This document shows positions 52,371-61,114 of a stretch of DNA of 64,000 nucleotides, in pieces (position 1 is the first letter of the stretch; every line of letters starts with the position of its first letter). The position numbers were made by a program, and so were the translations under genes. Origin of the DNA: Oscillospiraceae bacterium (GTDB lineage: Bacteria > Bacillota > Clostridia > Oscillospirales > CAG-272); the NCBI GenBank assembly GCA_015064555.1, contig SVRZ01000001.1, forward strand, positions 1 through 64,000, in the 5' to 3' direction. The notes below the pieces were generated by a model, which ran no database searches, had not been told where the DNA came from, and worked only from the letters and a program-made list of their open reading frames with translations.

Positions 52371-52394
52371 GCCGGAATACCGGCTCCTTCCTTT
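52371..52394 (-). promoter_or_regulatory. hairpin between Shine-Dalgarno and start codon of the GldA-like gene
   Basis: On the mRNA: AAGGAAGGAG, then GCCGG-tatt-CCGGC, then GAAATAAAAATG. The stem could be looped out to bring the ribosome binding site to normal spacing, or its folding could control translation. Confidence 0.5.
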
Positions 52395-52410
52395 TTAGCA
52401 TTTCCCAACC

Positions 52411-52420
52411 ATTATAACAC
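52411..52420 (-). promoter_or_regulatory. extended -10 promoter of the Gld-like operon
   Basis: Minus strand TGTTATAATG, the same word as in the promoter at 44233; no good -35 hexamer at 16-18 bases. Confidence 0.5.
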
Positions 52421-52499
52421 ACAATTGTAAACAAACTTTTAACATTTTATAATTATTTATAAATATTAAAAATTACCAAGCCGATAGCCTTTTTTGGAC

Positions 52500-52528
52500 T
52501 TGACAAATGCCGCTTTAGGTTGTATAAT
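52500..52528 (+). promoter_or_regulatory. consensus sigma-A promoter of trpS
   Basis: TTGACA (52500-52505), exactly 17 bases, TATAAT (52523-52528), 40 bases before the ATG. No T-box leader fits in this short space. Confidence 0.9.
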
Positions 52529-52568
52529 GCTTTTATCAACTTTTTGAACGAATCACAATGGGGGATAT

Positions 52569-53564
52569 ATGGAAAAGGAAATCAAGACAGTGTTTTCCGG
52601 CGTTCAGCCGTCCGGAAATCTTACAATAGGAAATTATCTCGGAGCGATAAAGAACTTCTCGCGCTTCTCGGAGGACTACAGAACCTTCTACTCGGTCGTC
52701 GATATGCACGCGATAACCGTAAGACAGGTACCCGCAGAGCTTCGTAAAAGGACATATGAAACGCTCGCTCTCTATATGGCTTGCGGACTCGATGAGAAGA
52801 AAAATACGCTCTTCGTTCAGTCGCACGTTCCCGAGCACGCAGAGCTCGGTTGGGTGCTCAATTGCTACACCATGTTCGGTGAGCTTTCAAGAATGACACA
52901 ATTCAAGGATAAAAGCGCGAAACACGCGCAAAATATAAACGCAGGCCTGTTTACCTATCCCACTCTCATGGCGGCGGATATCCTGCTTTACGGAACCGAC
53001 GTGGTTCCCGTAGGTATCGACCAGAAGCAGCATCTCGAGCTCGCCAGAGATATCGCTATCCGATTCAACCAGACCTACTCGGAGACCTTCACCGTGCCCG
53101 AAGGATATATCCACACCGACACGATGAAGATAATGTCGCTGGCTGAGCCCACGGCAAAGATGTCAAAATCGGATACCAACCCCAATGCCGTCGTTTATAT
53201 TCTCGATTCAAAGGACGATATTTTGCGTAAGTTCAAAAGAGCAGTCACCGACTCGGATTCCTCGGTGCACTTCTCGGAGGATAAGCCCGGCGTTTCCAAC
53301 CTTATGACGATATACAGCGCGTTCACCGGCAAGAGCCTCGATGATATCGAGCGCGAGTTTGACGGTCGCGGCTACGGCGACTTCAAGCTTGCCGTAGGTG
53401 AGGCGTGTGCCGATGGACTTGCCACGGTCAGAGATGAGTTCGCAAGGCTCATGGCAGATAAAGCTTACCTCGAGCAGGTTATGAAAAACGGTGCAGAATC
53501 AGCACACCGCGTAGCCTTCAAAATGATGTCTAAGGTTAAGAGAAAGATAGGATTTGTAAACTAA
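52569..53564 (+). CDS. trpS: tryptophanyl-tRNA synthetase
   Basis: Class Ic aminoacyl-tRNA synthetase charging tRNA-Trp. The HIGH-equivalent motif appears in GVQPSGNLTIGNYLGAI at the N-terminus, and the KMSKS loop is exact in AKMSKSDTNP at about 195-205. VDMHAITV, and DVVPVGIDQKQHLELARDIA in the catalytic core, are family-typical. At 331 residues it has the normal length. Monocistronic with a perfect promoter and terminator, and without a T-box. Confidence 0.97.
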   Translation: MEKEIKTVFSGVQPSGNLTIGNYLGAIKNFSRFSEDYRTFYSVVDMHAITVRQVPAELRKRTYETLALYMACGLDEKKNTLFVQSHVPEHAELGWVLNCYTMFGELSRMTQFKDKSAKHAQNINAGLFTYPTLMAADILLYGTDVVPVGIDQKQHLELARDIAIRFNQTYSETFTVPEGYIHTDTMKIMSLAEPTAKMSKSDTNPNAVVYILDSKDDILRKFKRAVTDSDSSVHFSEDKPGVSNLMTIYSAFTGKSLDDIEREFDGRGYGDFKLAVGEACADGLATVRDEFARLMADKAYLEQVMKNGAESAHRVAFKMMSKVKRKIGFVN

Positions 53565-53580
53565 AGTTTTCATAATTGTA

Positions 53581-53634
53581 GAAAACCACCGCAGTCTGCA
53601 AAAAATATGCAGAATACGGTGGTTTTATTTTTGC
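53581..53634 (+). terminator. terminator of trpS
   Basis: AAAACCACCG ... TCTGCA-aaaaata-TGCAGA ... CGGTGGTTTT followed by ATTTTTG, 17 bases after the stop. Confidence 0.88.
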
Positions 53635-53691
53635 GGTACTTCCGCCACATTTATATGAAGCGATCTCCCTGCCGGAAAGGTGAGATATTCT

Positions 53692-54615
53692 ATGACAGTT
53701 GCAAAAACGCTTATCCTGGTGCTTTTATCCTACTCGCTCTCATATCTTCTGACACCGCTCACCGTGCCGCTCTGCCGCGCGATGGGTGCCTTCGATATAC
53801 CGGACGGATACAGGAAGATAAACACAGCCGCAATTCCGCGGCTCGGAGGTCTTGGCTTTTTCTTTGCCGCCACCCTCGTCCTCTTTCCCTTGGCAGGCGA
53901 GGATGCGAGCATTGCCGCCACTCTTGCAGGCGGCGCGGTGCTTGTCGCGGGCGGAGTGATGGACGACACGTTCTCAGCCCCTGCCTCCGTCAAGCTTGTA
54001 CTGCAGCTCGCGGCGGCTCTCGTCACGGTGAGCATTTTGGGCACGCCTGAGTCGTTTTCCTTCTTCGGCATATTTACTCTGCCACTCAACGGGGTGTTTG
54101 GCCTCGTCTTCACCGTTTTCAGAATGATATTCACTATGAACGCCGTTAATTTTGCCGATGGGCTGGACGGGCTTGCCTCAGGGCTCTCGATAACCGCGCT
54201 TTTATCTCTTGCCGTATTCGGTATGATAAATTCTAACACATACCCCGCCATAGCCGCACTTGTGCTTGCCGCCGCAGTTCTCGGCTTTCTCCCATATAAC
54301 CGCTATCACGCGAGCCTTTTTATGGGTGACTGCGGCTCTCAGTTTCTCGGTCTTGCTATTGCCGTTCTATCACTCGGCGCAGCCCCGGGCGATAGCTTCA
54401 CCTTTGAGACCTCGCTCTTTCTCGCCGTTCCCACTCTTGATACCGCATTCTCGGTAGTAAGACGGCTGGCGAAAGGAAAAAGCCCCTTTGTTGCCGATAA
54501 GGGGCATATTCATCATTTGCTTATCGGTGCCGGACTTTCGCACCCGAATGCAGTGCGTATACTCGTCACGCTATCAGGGGTAATAGCACTTTTGACGCTT
54601 CTCTGTCAGCTCTGA
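53692..54615 (+). CDS. WecA/TagO/MraY-type undecaprenyl-phosphate sugar-1-phosphate transferase
   Basis: 307 residues from the ATG at 53692 (AAGGTGAG 7 bases before; the track's GTG at 53680 is four codons earlier). About ten membrane segments. Family motifs in order: FDIPDGYRKIN near the N-terminus, MNAVNFADGLDGLASG (metal-binding Asp pair), LFMGDCGSQFLG, and DKGHIHHLLIGAG (the HIHH loop). These mark the TagO/WecA branch that starts teichoic-acid or polysaccharide synthesis by attaching GlcNAc-1-P or a similar sugar to undecaprenyl phosphate. The 3' end overlaps the convergent radical-SAM gene by 10 bases. Confidence 0.9.
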   Translation: MTVAKTLILVLLSYSLSYLLTPLTVPLCRAMGAFDIPDGYRKINTAAIPRLGGLGFFFAATLVLFPLAGEDASIAATLAGGAVLVAGGVMDDTFSAPASVKLVLQLAAALVTVSILGTPESFSFFGIFTLPLNGVFGLVFTVFRMIFTMNAVNFADGLDGLASGLSITALLSLAVFGMINSNTYPAIAALVLAAAVLGFLPYNRYHASLFMGDCGSQFLGLAIAVLSLGAAPGDSFTFETSLFLAVPTLDTAFSVVRRLAKGKSPFVADKGHIHHLLIGAGLSHPNAVRILVTLSGVIALLTLLCQL

Positions 54616-55517
54616 GAGCTATTTTCCGAAAAGTCAGCCCCCTGAGCTGTCCGACTCTCCCGAAGGAGCGCATTTATCCCCTCTATGACCGAATTTTTAT
54701 CCTTATTCCATAGTGGTGCTATGAGAAGCTCGGGCGGACAGTCGCCTGTCAGTCTGTGCACAACTGTGTCGGGTGATATATTTCTCAAAACGTAGACAGC
54801 CCGGTTAATATAGCTCTCACGGTCTATCGGCTCGTATTCGCCGCGGCGGTACATTTCCGCAAGCTTCGTCCCCTCCGCAACGTATACCGAATGAATCTTG
54901 ATACCAAAGGGGCGTGCAAGATTTACTGTGCGAACGGTTTCAGCCAGCTCTTCGTCCCCCTCCCCCGGAAGTCCTATCATAAGATGAGTCACCGCAGGAA
55001 TATTGTATTTATGAAGAATACGCATAGCCTCAAGATATACCTCTGTCCTGTAACCGCGGTTTATAAGCTCTGCCGTCCTGTCGCTCGCGGTCTGAAGCCC
55101 GAGCTCCACCCATACGTCAACCCTGTCGCGGTAGGATGCTATGAGCGCGGCTATCTCGTCGGTGATGCAATCGGGACGCGTGCCTATCGCAAGGCAGACT
55201 ATCCTTCTATCTATGAGTGCCGAATCATAGCGAGCTCTGAGGGTAGCCACATCGGCATAGGTATTCGTGAAATTCTGAAAATAAGCTATAAAAAGATCCG
55301 AGTCGGATGCCGAGAAAAGTCCGCGCACAACCTGATCGCGTATACCTAAAGACGCGTCTATATGCTCGCCCGAGCCTCGCTCGCTGCAGTATATGCAGCC
55401 GCCCGTGCCGCATCTGCCGTCACGGTTAGGACAGCTGAAGCCGCCGTCAATACATATCTTGCGTACACGTCTGCCGTATTTTTCACGCAGATATCCGCTG
55501 AGGTTATTGTAAAGCAC
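54606..55517 (-). CDS. radical SAM protein, YhcC/TIGR01212 family
   Basis: 303 residues. The family's iron-sulphur region is CPNRDGRCGTGGCIYCSERG, with the cluster cysteines at CPN and CIYC, followed by FIAYFQNFTNTYA and CLAIGTRPDCI, all typical of the TIGR01212 group. The C-terminal part carries VYVAEGTKLAEMYRRGEY and VVHRLTGDCP. Function is unknown; the E. coli relative YhcC is uncharacterised. It starts with GTG, seven bases after AAGGA; the ATG four bases upstream is out of frame. Confidence 0.88.
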   Translation of the reverse strand: MLYNNLSGYLREKYGRRVRKICIDGGFSCPNRDGRCGTGGCIYCSERGSGEHIDASLGIRDQVVRGLFSASDSDLFIAYFQNFTNTYADVATLRARYDSALIDRRIVCLAIGTRPDCITDEIAALIASYRDRVDVWVELGLQTASDRTAELINRGYRTEVYLEAMRILHKYNIPAVTHLMIGLPGEGDEELAETVRTVNLARPFGIKIHSVYVAEGTKLAEMYRRGEYEPIDRESYINRAVYVLRNISPDTVVHRLTGDCPPELLIAPLWNKDKNSVIEGINALLRESRTAQGADFSENSSQS

Positions 55518-55562
55518 GCATCCGTCCTTCCTTTCTTTTTTGTTAGAAATACATCATATGCC

Positions 55563-55605
55563 GGGCGCGGGAGCATGAGCTTCCGCGCAGGAAAATTGCC
55601 TGCGG
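55563..55605 (-). other. hairpins between tRNA-Thr and the radical SAM gene
   Basis: GCGCGGGAGC-atga-GCTTCCGCGC (about 55565-55588) and GCAGG-aaaatt-GCCTGC sit directly upstream of the radical-SAM start region. No T-run. Possibly leader structure. Confidence 0.35.
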
Positions 55606-55636
55606 TAATGAAATACCAAGCATAGGATTTATTAAC

Positions 55637-55666
55637 CAAAAAAGGGTAGCTCAATGAGCTACCCTT
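55637..55666 (-). terminator. terminator of tRNA-Thr
   Basis: AAAGGGTAGCTCATTGAGCTACCC followed by TTTTTTGG on the minus strand, directly after the tRNA. Confidence 0.88.
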
Positions 55667-55672
55667 TTTCTT

Positions 55673-55748
55673 TGGAGCTGCTACCCAGATTCGAACTGGG
55701 GACCTCATCCTTACCAAGGATGTGCTCTACCAACTGAGCCATAGCAGC
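55673..55748 (-). tRNA. tRNA-Thr (anticodon GGT)
   Basis: The minus strand folds as a full cloverleaf: acceptor GCTGCTA/TAGCAGC, D arm GCTC-AGTTGGTA-GAGC, anticodon arm CATCC-TTGGTAA-GGATG with anticodon GGT, variable AGGTC, T arm CCCAG-TTCGAAT-CTGGG, discriminator T and an encoded CCA. It reads ACC and ACT threonine codons. Flanked by its own promoter and terminator. Confidence 0.97.
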
Positions 55749-55784
55749 ATGCCCTCGCAGGCTCTTGCCCACATGGACTTTTAC

Positions 55785-55813
55785 ATTATATCAAATACTT
55801 TTCGTTTTGTCAA
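55785..55813 (-). promoter_or_regulatory. consensus sigma-A promoter of tRNA-Thr
   Basis: TTGACA (55808-55813), exactly 17 bases, TATAAT (55785-55790) on the minus strand. Confidence 0.9.
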
Positions 55814-55883
55814 TACGTTTTTAAAAATATTTTTTCATTTTTTCTACAGCTTCTATCCTTTTTTATTTTAATCGCTAATATCA

Positions 55884-55912
55884 TTGACTTTTGAAGACAT
55901 CCGTGTTAATAT
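55884..55912 (+). promoter_or_regulatory. sigma-A promoter of the EamA transporter gene
   Basis: TTGACT (55884-55889), 17 bases, TAATAT (55907-55912), 46 bases before the chosen ATG. Confidence 0.7.
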
Positions 55913-55957
55913 TGATTGTGATTTTCAATACAACGATTTCAGATGAAAGGAACAGCT

Positions 55958-56923
55958 ATGAAAGAAAACACAAAAGGCTCGGTGTTTTTCACCAACCCGA
56001 TAGTCTTAACAGCTATCGCCCTGCTCTGCTGTGCACTTTGGGGCAGCGCAACACCGTTTATAAAGATAGGATACGGGCTTCTGCTCCCCGAAAAGGACGT
56101 GCCCTCCACCATACTCTTCGCAGGAATAAGATTCTTCTTCGCGGGTCTGCTTACAATAATCATTTTCAGCATTGCAAGGAAGAAGCTGCTCGTTCCCAAG
56201 AAGGAGAATCTCGGCAGAGTCGGTATAGTATGCATATTCCAGACCGTCCTTCAGTACATATTCTTCTACGTCGGACTGGCTAATACAAGCGGAGTCAAGG
56301 GTACTATACTCACAGGCTCCTCCACCTTCTTCGCAATAATCATATCCTCGCTCATATTCAGGCAGGAGAAGCTCACGGCAAAGAAAATAGTTGCCTGCGT
56401 GCTCGGTCTTGGCGGAATCGTGGCGATCAACCTGAACGGACTCAACCTCAGTATGAATTTCCTGGGTGACGGCTTTGCCATCTTCTCGGCTATATCTTTG
56501 GCTATATCCTCGGTTCTCATAAAGAAATTTTCGGCTCACGAGGACCCCGTTACGATAAGCGGATATCAGTTCGTTGCAGGCGGTGCCTTTATGGTCGCGC
56601 TCGGTCTTATCCTCGGCGGTAAGATAAAGCTCGGCAGCTTTGGCGGAATTATGGTGCTGGTCTATCTCTCCTTCCTCTCGGCTATCGCATATTCGCTCTG
56701 GGGAATACTCCTTAAGTATAACCCCGTGTCGAAGGTTACAGTATTCAGCTTCACAACACCCGTATTCGGAGTCCTGCTCACCCTGCTCCTTCTCAACGAG
56801 GATAGCAAGGTGTCTATAGTAAATATAATAATCGCACTTCTTCTTGTTTCGCTCGGTATCTTCATTCTCAATTACTCAAAGGCTAAAAGATCGGATGCCG
56901 CGACCGAGACAGTAAAGGAATAA
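55958..56923 (+). CDS. EamA/DMT-family transporter
   Basis: 321 residues from the ATG at 55958, which follows GAAAGGA by 6 bases; the track's ATG at 55943 has no ribosome binding site. Ten hydrophobic segments in two EamA repeats: the first begins ALLCCALWGSATPFIKIGYG, the second starts around FLGDGFAIFSAISLAIS. LANTSGVKGTILTGSSTFF and YNPVSKVTVFSFTTPVFGVL are the matching helix 4 and helix 9 regions. Substrate unknown; members export amino acids, nucleotides or metabolites. Confidence 0.9.
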   Translation: MKENTKGSVFFTNPIVLTAIALLCCALWGSATPFIKIGYGLLLPEKDVPSTILFAGIRFFFAGLLTIIIFSIARKKLLVPKKENLGRVGIVCIFQTVLQYIFFYVGLANTSGVKGTILTGSSTFFAIIISSLIFRQEKLTAKKIVACVLGLGGIVAINLNGLNLSMNFLGDGFAIFSAISLAISSVLIKKFSAHEDPVTISGYQFVAGGAFMVALGLILGGKIKLGSFGGIMVLVYLSFLSAIAYSLWGILLKYNPVSKVTVFSFTTPVFGVLLTLLLLNEDSKVSIVNIIIALLLVSLGIFILNYSKAKRSDAATETVKE

Positions 56924-57016
56924 ATACATCTCGCACACCGGAACGTTCCTAAAAAAACAAGCTCGCAAGGAGTAAAAAACACACAGGGCTCCGCGCGGTA
57001 AAGAGAGGTAATGCTT

Positions 57017-58117
57017 ATGTCAAACATTTTAAAATATTCCCCTGCGGTCTTTGCCGTAGGAAATAATTACAAAATATTTGTCCCCGTCAACGAAAGCTCG
57101 GTTATGTGGGTGAAGGTCGGAGATGAATGCTATTACGATGATGCAAACGGTGTTTTGCGCTCGTCTGTGAATATGCACAAAATGACCGTGCCCATGGAGA
57201 TGCTCGACCGTGTCAAAAAATACACCGTCTGCTATCGGAAAATGACAGAGCGAAAGCCTTACTTCTCTGTGACGGGCGAGGTCGAACAGATCGAATATGA
57301 TTTCTATCCCTTAAAGAAGGATCACTACAATATATTTCATATAGCGGACGCACACGGAATGGTAAGTGCACCGGTTGCGGCGGCAGACACATTCCGCCGC
57401 GAATACGGAGAGATAGACCTTCTTGTGCTCAACGGCGACGTAATAGATCATAGCGGAGATATAAAAAACTTCGACGTCATATACGACATCATCTCGCGCA
57501 TAACAAAGGGCGAGCACGCGGTAGTCTTCTCGCGCGGAAACCACGATACCCGTGGTATTTATGCCGAGAATATAGTCGATCACACCCCCACCCGCGACGG
57601 ATATTCATATTTTTCGTTCAGGCTCGGCAGTCTTTGGGGATTGGTGCTCGATTGCGGAGAGGATAAGGACGATTCCCACGCGGAATACGGAAACACCAAC
57701 TGCTGCCACGCATTCAGAATAGGTGAGACGCGCTATCTTGAGTCGCTTATTGCAAATGCCGATCGGGAATACGCCGCAGAGGGTGTCACCGAAAGGCTTA
57801 TTATCGCACACTCCCCCTTCACCAAGCGCTTCAATCCGCCCTTCAACATAGAGGAGGATATATACGCGCACTGGACCTCCCTTATATCGAATAACATAAA
57901 CCCGGAGCTTCTCCTTTGCGGTCACACGCATAAGGCAAGCATCTATCTTCCGGGCAGCAAGGATGATGCCTACGGTCAATCCTTTCCCACCGTGGTGGCG
58001 GCAGAGCCAAACAGAAGGATAGACTACTTTATCGGCGGCGGCTTTGCCGTACGCGCGGACGGAATGAGTTATGTCCTTTGCGATGATAAGATCATAAAGG
58101 AAGTACACCGTATCTGA
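57017..58117 (+). CDS. calcineurin-like metallophosphoesterase
   Basis: 366 residues from the second ATG (57017), 8 bases after GAGAGG; the first ATG at 57011 is too close. Metal-ligand motifs are complete: IADAHG, LNGDVIDHSGD, SRGNHDTRG, IIAHSP and CGHTHKA. A roughly 100-residue N-terminal beta domain (VGNNYKIFVPVNESSVMWV) precedes the phosphoesterase core, resembling purple-acid-phosphatase-like N-domains. No signal peptide, so probably cytoplasmic. Substrate unknown. Confidence 0.85.
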   Translation: MSNILKYSPAVFAVGNNYKIFVPVNESSVMWVKVGDECYYDDANGVLRSSVNMHKMTVPMEMLDRVKKYTVCYRKMTERKPYFSVTGEVEQIEYDFYPLKKDHYNIFHIADAHGMVSAPVAAADTFRREYGEIDLLVLNGDVIDHSGDIKNFDVIYDIISRITKGEHAVVFSRGNHDTRGIYAENIVDHTPTRDGYSYFSFRLGSLWGLVLDCGEDKDDSHAEYGNTNCCHAFRIGETRYLESLIANADREYAAEGVTERLIIAHSPFTKRFNPPFNIEEDIYAHWTSLISNNINPELLLCGHTHKASIYLPGSKDDAYGQSFPTVVAAEPNRRIDYFIGGGFAVRADGMSYVLCDDKIIKEVHRI

Positions 58118-58156
58118 AGCATACATATAATTTCCCCATGCATTATCACAAATAAG

Positions 58157-58205
58157 GTAAAAAGCCTTATACATTCGGTACGACCGAATGTATAAGGCTT
58201 TTTAC
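58157..58205. terminator. bidirectional terminator between the phosphoesterase gene and mnmG
   Basis: AAAAAGCCTTATACATTCGGT-acg-ACCGAATGTATAAGGCTTTTT is a near-perfect inverted repeat with a T-run in both directions and can serve both convergent genes. Confidence 0.9.
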
Positions 58206-58248
58206 TTATATTGAGAATAATTGTTTACAAAATACGGCAAATGTAAAA

Positions 58249-60135
58249 TCAATGCTTTATTCCAAGCTTAATAAGTAATACACTTATGTCAGCAGGATTA
58301 ACACCGCTTATTCTTGATGCTTGACCGATGCTTGCCGGGCGTATTGCCGAGAGCTTTTCTGCAGCCTCAAGCCTGAGACCTGTTATTGCGAAGTAGTCTA
58401 TGTCGGGCGGCAGGATCATTCTTTCAAGATGCGATACGCGCTCGACCTCGGCAAGCTGACGCTTGATGTAGCCGTCATATTTGACGGTTATTTCGGCAGT
58501 AGTTCTTATAGCAGGCGAGAGCTCGGGGCGCTCCTTATCTATCTTTGCGAGCGCATCATAGCTGAGCTCAGGCCGGCGCAGAAGCTCGGCAAGCTTTGCA
58601 CCCGTGGTGATTGGCGTTGAGCCGAAGGATGCAAGCAGCTCGTTCACCTCCGCGCTCGGAGGTATATTCGTTTTCTCTATACGGCTCACCTCTTCCTCGG
58701 TAAGCCTGCGCTTCTCGAGAAATGTCGAATATCTTTCGTCCGAGATAAGTCCTATCCTGTGTCCGATCTCGGTGAGTCTTACGTCTGCGTTATCCTGTCT
58801 TAAAAAAAGCCTGTACTCGCTCCTCGAGGTCATCATTCTGTAGGGCTCGTTCGTGCCCTTGGTGACGAGATCGTCAATAAGGGTGCCTATATACGAGGTG
58901 GCGCGCGGCAGGATAAGCGGATCACGCCCTAGGGCGGCAAGAGCGGCGTTTGCTCCTGCAACGAGTCCCTGAGCTGCCGCCTCCTCATACCCGGACGTGC
59001 CATTGAACTGACCTGCTCCGTAAAGTCCGCCGATGCGCTTGAATTCAAGTGTCGGCAAGAGCTCGGTCGGATCAACGCTGTCGTATTCTATAGCATAGGC
59101 ATAGCGCATTATTTCGGCATTCTCGAAGCCATCAAGGCTCCTGAGCATCTCATACTGCACGTCGGTTGGCATCGAGGTCGAGAAGCCCTGAATATACATT
59201 TCATCGGTGTCCGCACCGCAGGGCTCAACAAAAAGCTGATGCCTTTCCTTGTCGGCAAAGCGGACGAGCTTGGTTTCTATCGAGGGGCAATAGCGCGGCC
59301 CTGTGCCGACTATGTTACCCGAATACATAGCACTTCTTTCAAGGTTTTCGGTAATTATCCTATGCGTTTGCCGATTTGTGTAGACTATATGGCAGTCAAC
59401 CGCCCTGTGAGTTATACGGGCAGGATCCGAGCGCACAGAGAAGGGTGTTGCCACCTCCTCGCCGCTCTGGACCTCAAGCCGCGAAAAGTCTATACTCCTG
59501 CGGTGTACCCTGGCAGGCGTGCCTGTCTTAAAGCGGCGAAGCTCTATACCGAGCCTACGCAAAGAATCAGAGAGCCCCTCTGCAGGCATCATTCCGTCCG
59601 GCCCCGCGGAATAGGACTTATCCCCGACAAAGATCACGCTGTCAAGGAAGGTTCCTGTCGCAATAACGACTTTTTTCGCATACCAGCGCTCCCCGAGTGC
59701 CGTGATGATGCCTGCGACCGAAAGAGATGCCTCATCGCCTTCTGTCAGTATATCCACCACCTGCCCCTGTATAAGGCGCAGATTCTGCTCGCACTCAAGC
59801 GTGCGCTTCATATATCTTTTGTAGGCGTCCCTATCCGCCTGTGTTCTTTTTGAGTGAACGGCAGCACCCTTGCCGAGGTTCAGCGTCCTGGACTGTAAGG
59901 TCGCCTTATCCGCCGCGTAGCCCATTTCACCGCCGAGTGCATCGATCTCGAAAACGAGATGCCCTTTTGCACTGCCTCCGACAGAGGGGTTACAAGGCAT
60001 ATTTCCAACCGCATCAAGATTAGTGGTAAAAACCACCGTATCCGCGCCTATTCTTGCTGAGGCAAGAGCCGCCTCTATGCCTGCGTGTCCCGCGCCGATG
60101 ACTATAACGTCGGCATTAAAATCTTTCTTAAGCAT
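58249..60135 (-). CDS. mnmG: tRNA uridine-5-carboxymethylaminomethyl modification enzyme, FAD subunit
   Basis: Acts with MnmE to install the cmnm5 group on U34 of several tRNAs. The FAD site VIVIGAGHAGIEAALASARIG is at the N-terminus. Family motifs PCNPSVGGSAKGHLVFEIDA, NLGKGAAVHSKRTQADR, GYEEAAAQGLVAGANAA and the C-terminal INPADISVLLI-like end (NPADISVLLIKLG) are present. 628 residues is the normal length. It lies 23 bases after ymdB, separate from mnmE. Confidence 0.97.
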   Translation of the reverse strand: MLKKDFNADVIVIGAGHAGIEAALASARIGADTVVFTTNLDAVGNMPCNPSVGGSAKGHLVFEIDALGGEMGYAADKATLQSRTLNLGKGAAVHSKRTQADRDAYKRYMKRTLECEQNLRLIQGQVVDILTEGDEASLSVAGIITALGERWYAKKVVIATGTFLDSVIFVGDKSYSAGPDGMMPAEGLSDSLRRLGIELRRFKTGTPARVHRRSIDFSRLEVQSGEEVATPFSVRSDPARITHRAVDCHIVYTNRQTHRIITENLERSAMYSGNIVGTGPRYCPSIETKLVRFADKERHQLFVEPCGADTDEMYIQGFSTSMPTDVQYEMLRSLDGFENAEIMRYAYAIEYDSVDPTELLPTLEFKRIGGLYGAGQFNGTSGYEEAAAQGLVAGANAALAALGRDPLILPRATSYIGTLIDDLVTKGTNEPYRMMTSRSEYRLFLRQDNADVRLTEIGHRIGLISDERYSTFLEKRRLTEEEVSRIEKTNIPPSAEVNELLASFGSTPITTGAKLAELLRRPELSYDALAKIDKERPELSPAIRTTAEITVKYDGYIKRQLAEVERVSHLERMILPPDIDYFAITGLRLEAAEKLSAIRPASIGQASRISGVNPADISVLLIKLGIKH

Positions 60136-60158
60136 TCTTTTTCCCTTCCCGAAAAGGA

Positions 60159-60932
60159 TTAAAATCTGATTCTCTTAACAGAGCTGACGCGCGAGGATGC
60201 ATCATCTATATCAAAGATAACTCCGTCCGCCACCGCATTTCCCTCGGCACATTTGAACTTACCGGGAAGCTTTGTCTTCATTTTAAATATAACTGAGCCT
60301 ATCTCCATACCGAGAATTCCGCCGCTCTCACCGCACATACCGAGATCGGTAACGTAGCCTGTGCCGTTCGGCAGGACCGAGAGATCGGCAGTCGGCACGT
60401 GGGTATGCGTGCCGAATATAACGTTAATCTTGCCATCAAACGAATGAGCTATGGCAAGCTTTTCGCCTGTTGCCTCCGCGTGGATATCGAGGATCGAGAA
60501 ATCGTAATTTCCTCTCTCAAGATCAAGAACCGCCTCTATAAAAGAGTATGGCGAGTCGAGTTGTGGATCAATATGGACCACTCCGAGCACATTCATAACG
60601 AGAACACGGCAGCTTCCGCAATTTATCACGGTATAGCCCCTCCCGGGCGCAGATGCTCCGTAATTGAGCGGCCTTATCACCTCCGGCATCTCGTCAAGCA
60701 TACCTTGCGCCGACTGATTCTGCATGGTGTGATTTCCGCCCGTGATAACGTCTGCGCCCGAGCGCAGAAGATTCTCCGCCCCCTCGGCACTTATACCGGT
60801 TATAAAGGATGCGTTTTCCCCGTTTACCACGCAGAAATCAATACCGTATTTTTTTCTTACACTCCATAGATTTTTCTCAAGATGTAAAAGCCCTCCGCGA
60901 CTCGTTACATCTCCGATTGCCAGAATTTTCAA
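60159..60932 (-). CDS. ymdB: YmdB-type metallophosphodiesterase (TIGR00282)
   Basis: 257 residues. Metal-binding motifs GDVTSRGG, VVNGENAS, TGGNHTMQNQ, DIHAEATGEK and FGTHTHVPTADL match the YmdB family, which hydrolyses 2',3'-cyclic nucleotides and in B. subtilis influences biofilm versus motility choice. The start codon is TTG (TTG-AAA-ATT) with a weak AAGAG upstream, which suggests low or regulated translation. In B. subtilis ymdB directly follows rny; here the pair is conserved but separated by a repeat block. Confidence 0.9.
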   Translation of the reverse strand: MKILAIGDVTSRGGLLHLEKNLWSVRKKYGIDFCVVNGENASFITGISAEGAENLLRSGADVITGGNHTMQNQSAQGMLDEMPEVIRPLNYGASAPGRGYTVINCGSCRVLVMNVLGVVHIDPQLDSPYSFIEAVLDLERGNYDFSILDIHAEATGEKLAIAHSFDGKINVIFGTHTHVPTADLSVLPNGTGYVTDLGMCGESGGILGMEIGSVIFKMKTKLPGKFKCAEGNAVADGVIFDIDDASSRVSSVKRIRF

Positions 60933-61093
60933 GCTTGTTTCTCTTTTCTACCGGGCATTGCCCGAAATGTTTTTGCAAGTTCACCCAAGAGCTTATCTCG
61001 AGGACTCACCCGATTTTTTAAACAGAAAGAGTGAACAAAACAGCCTTAACTGCCATATTCACTCTTTACCGTTAAGGTATATTTACTTCTTTT
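60933..61093 (-). other. ymdB leader with two competing stems
   Basis: AAAGAGTGAA ... TTCACTCTTT (61026-61035 with 61058-61067) and CCTTAAC ... GTTAAGG (61044-61050 with 61071-61077) overlap so that only one can form. The first is followed on the minus strand by CTGTTTAAAAAA. I see no clear promoter here. Confidence 0.45.
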
Positions 61094-61114
61094 AACAAAT
61101 TGAAGTTTTTGCGC

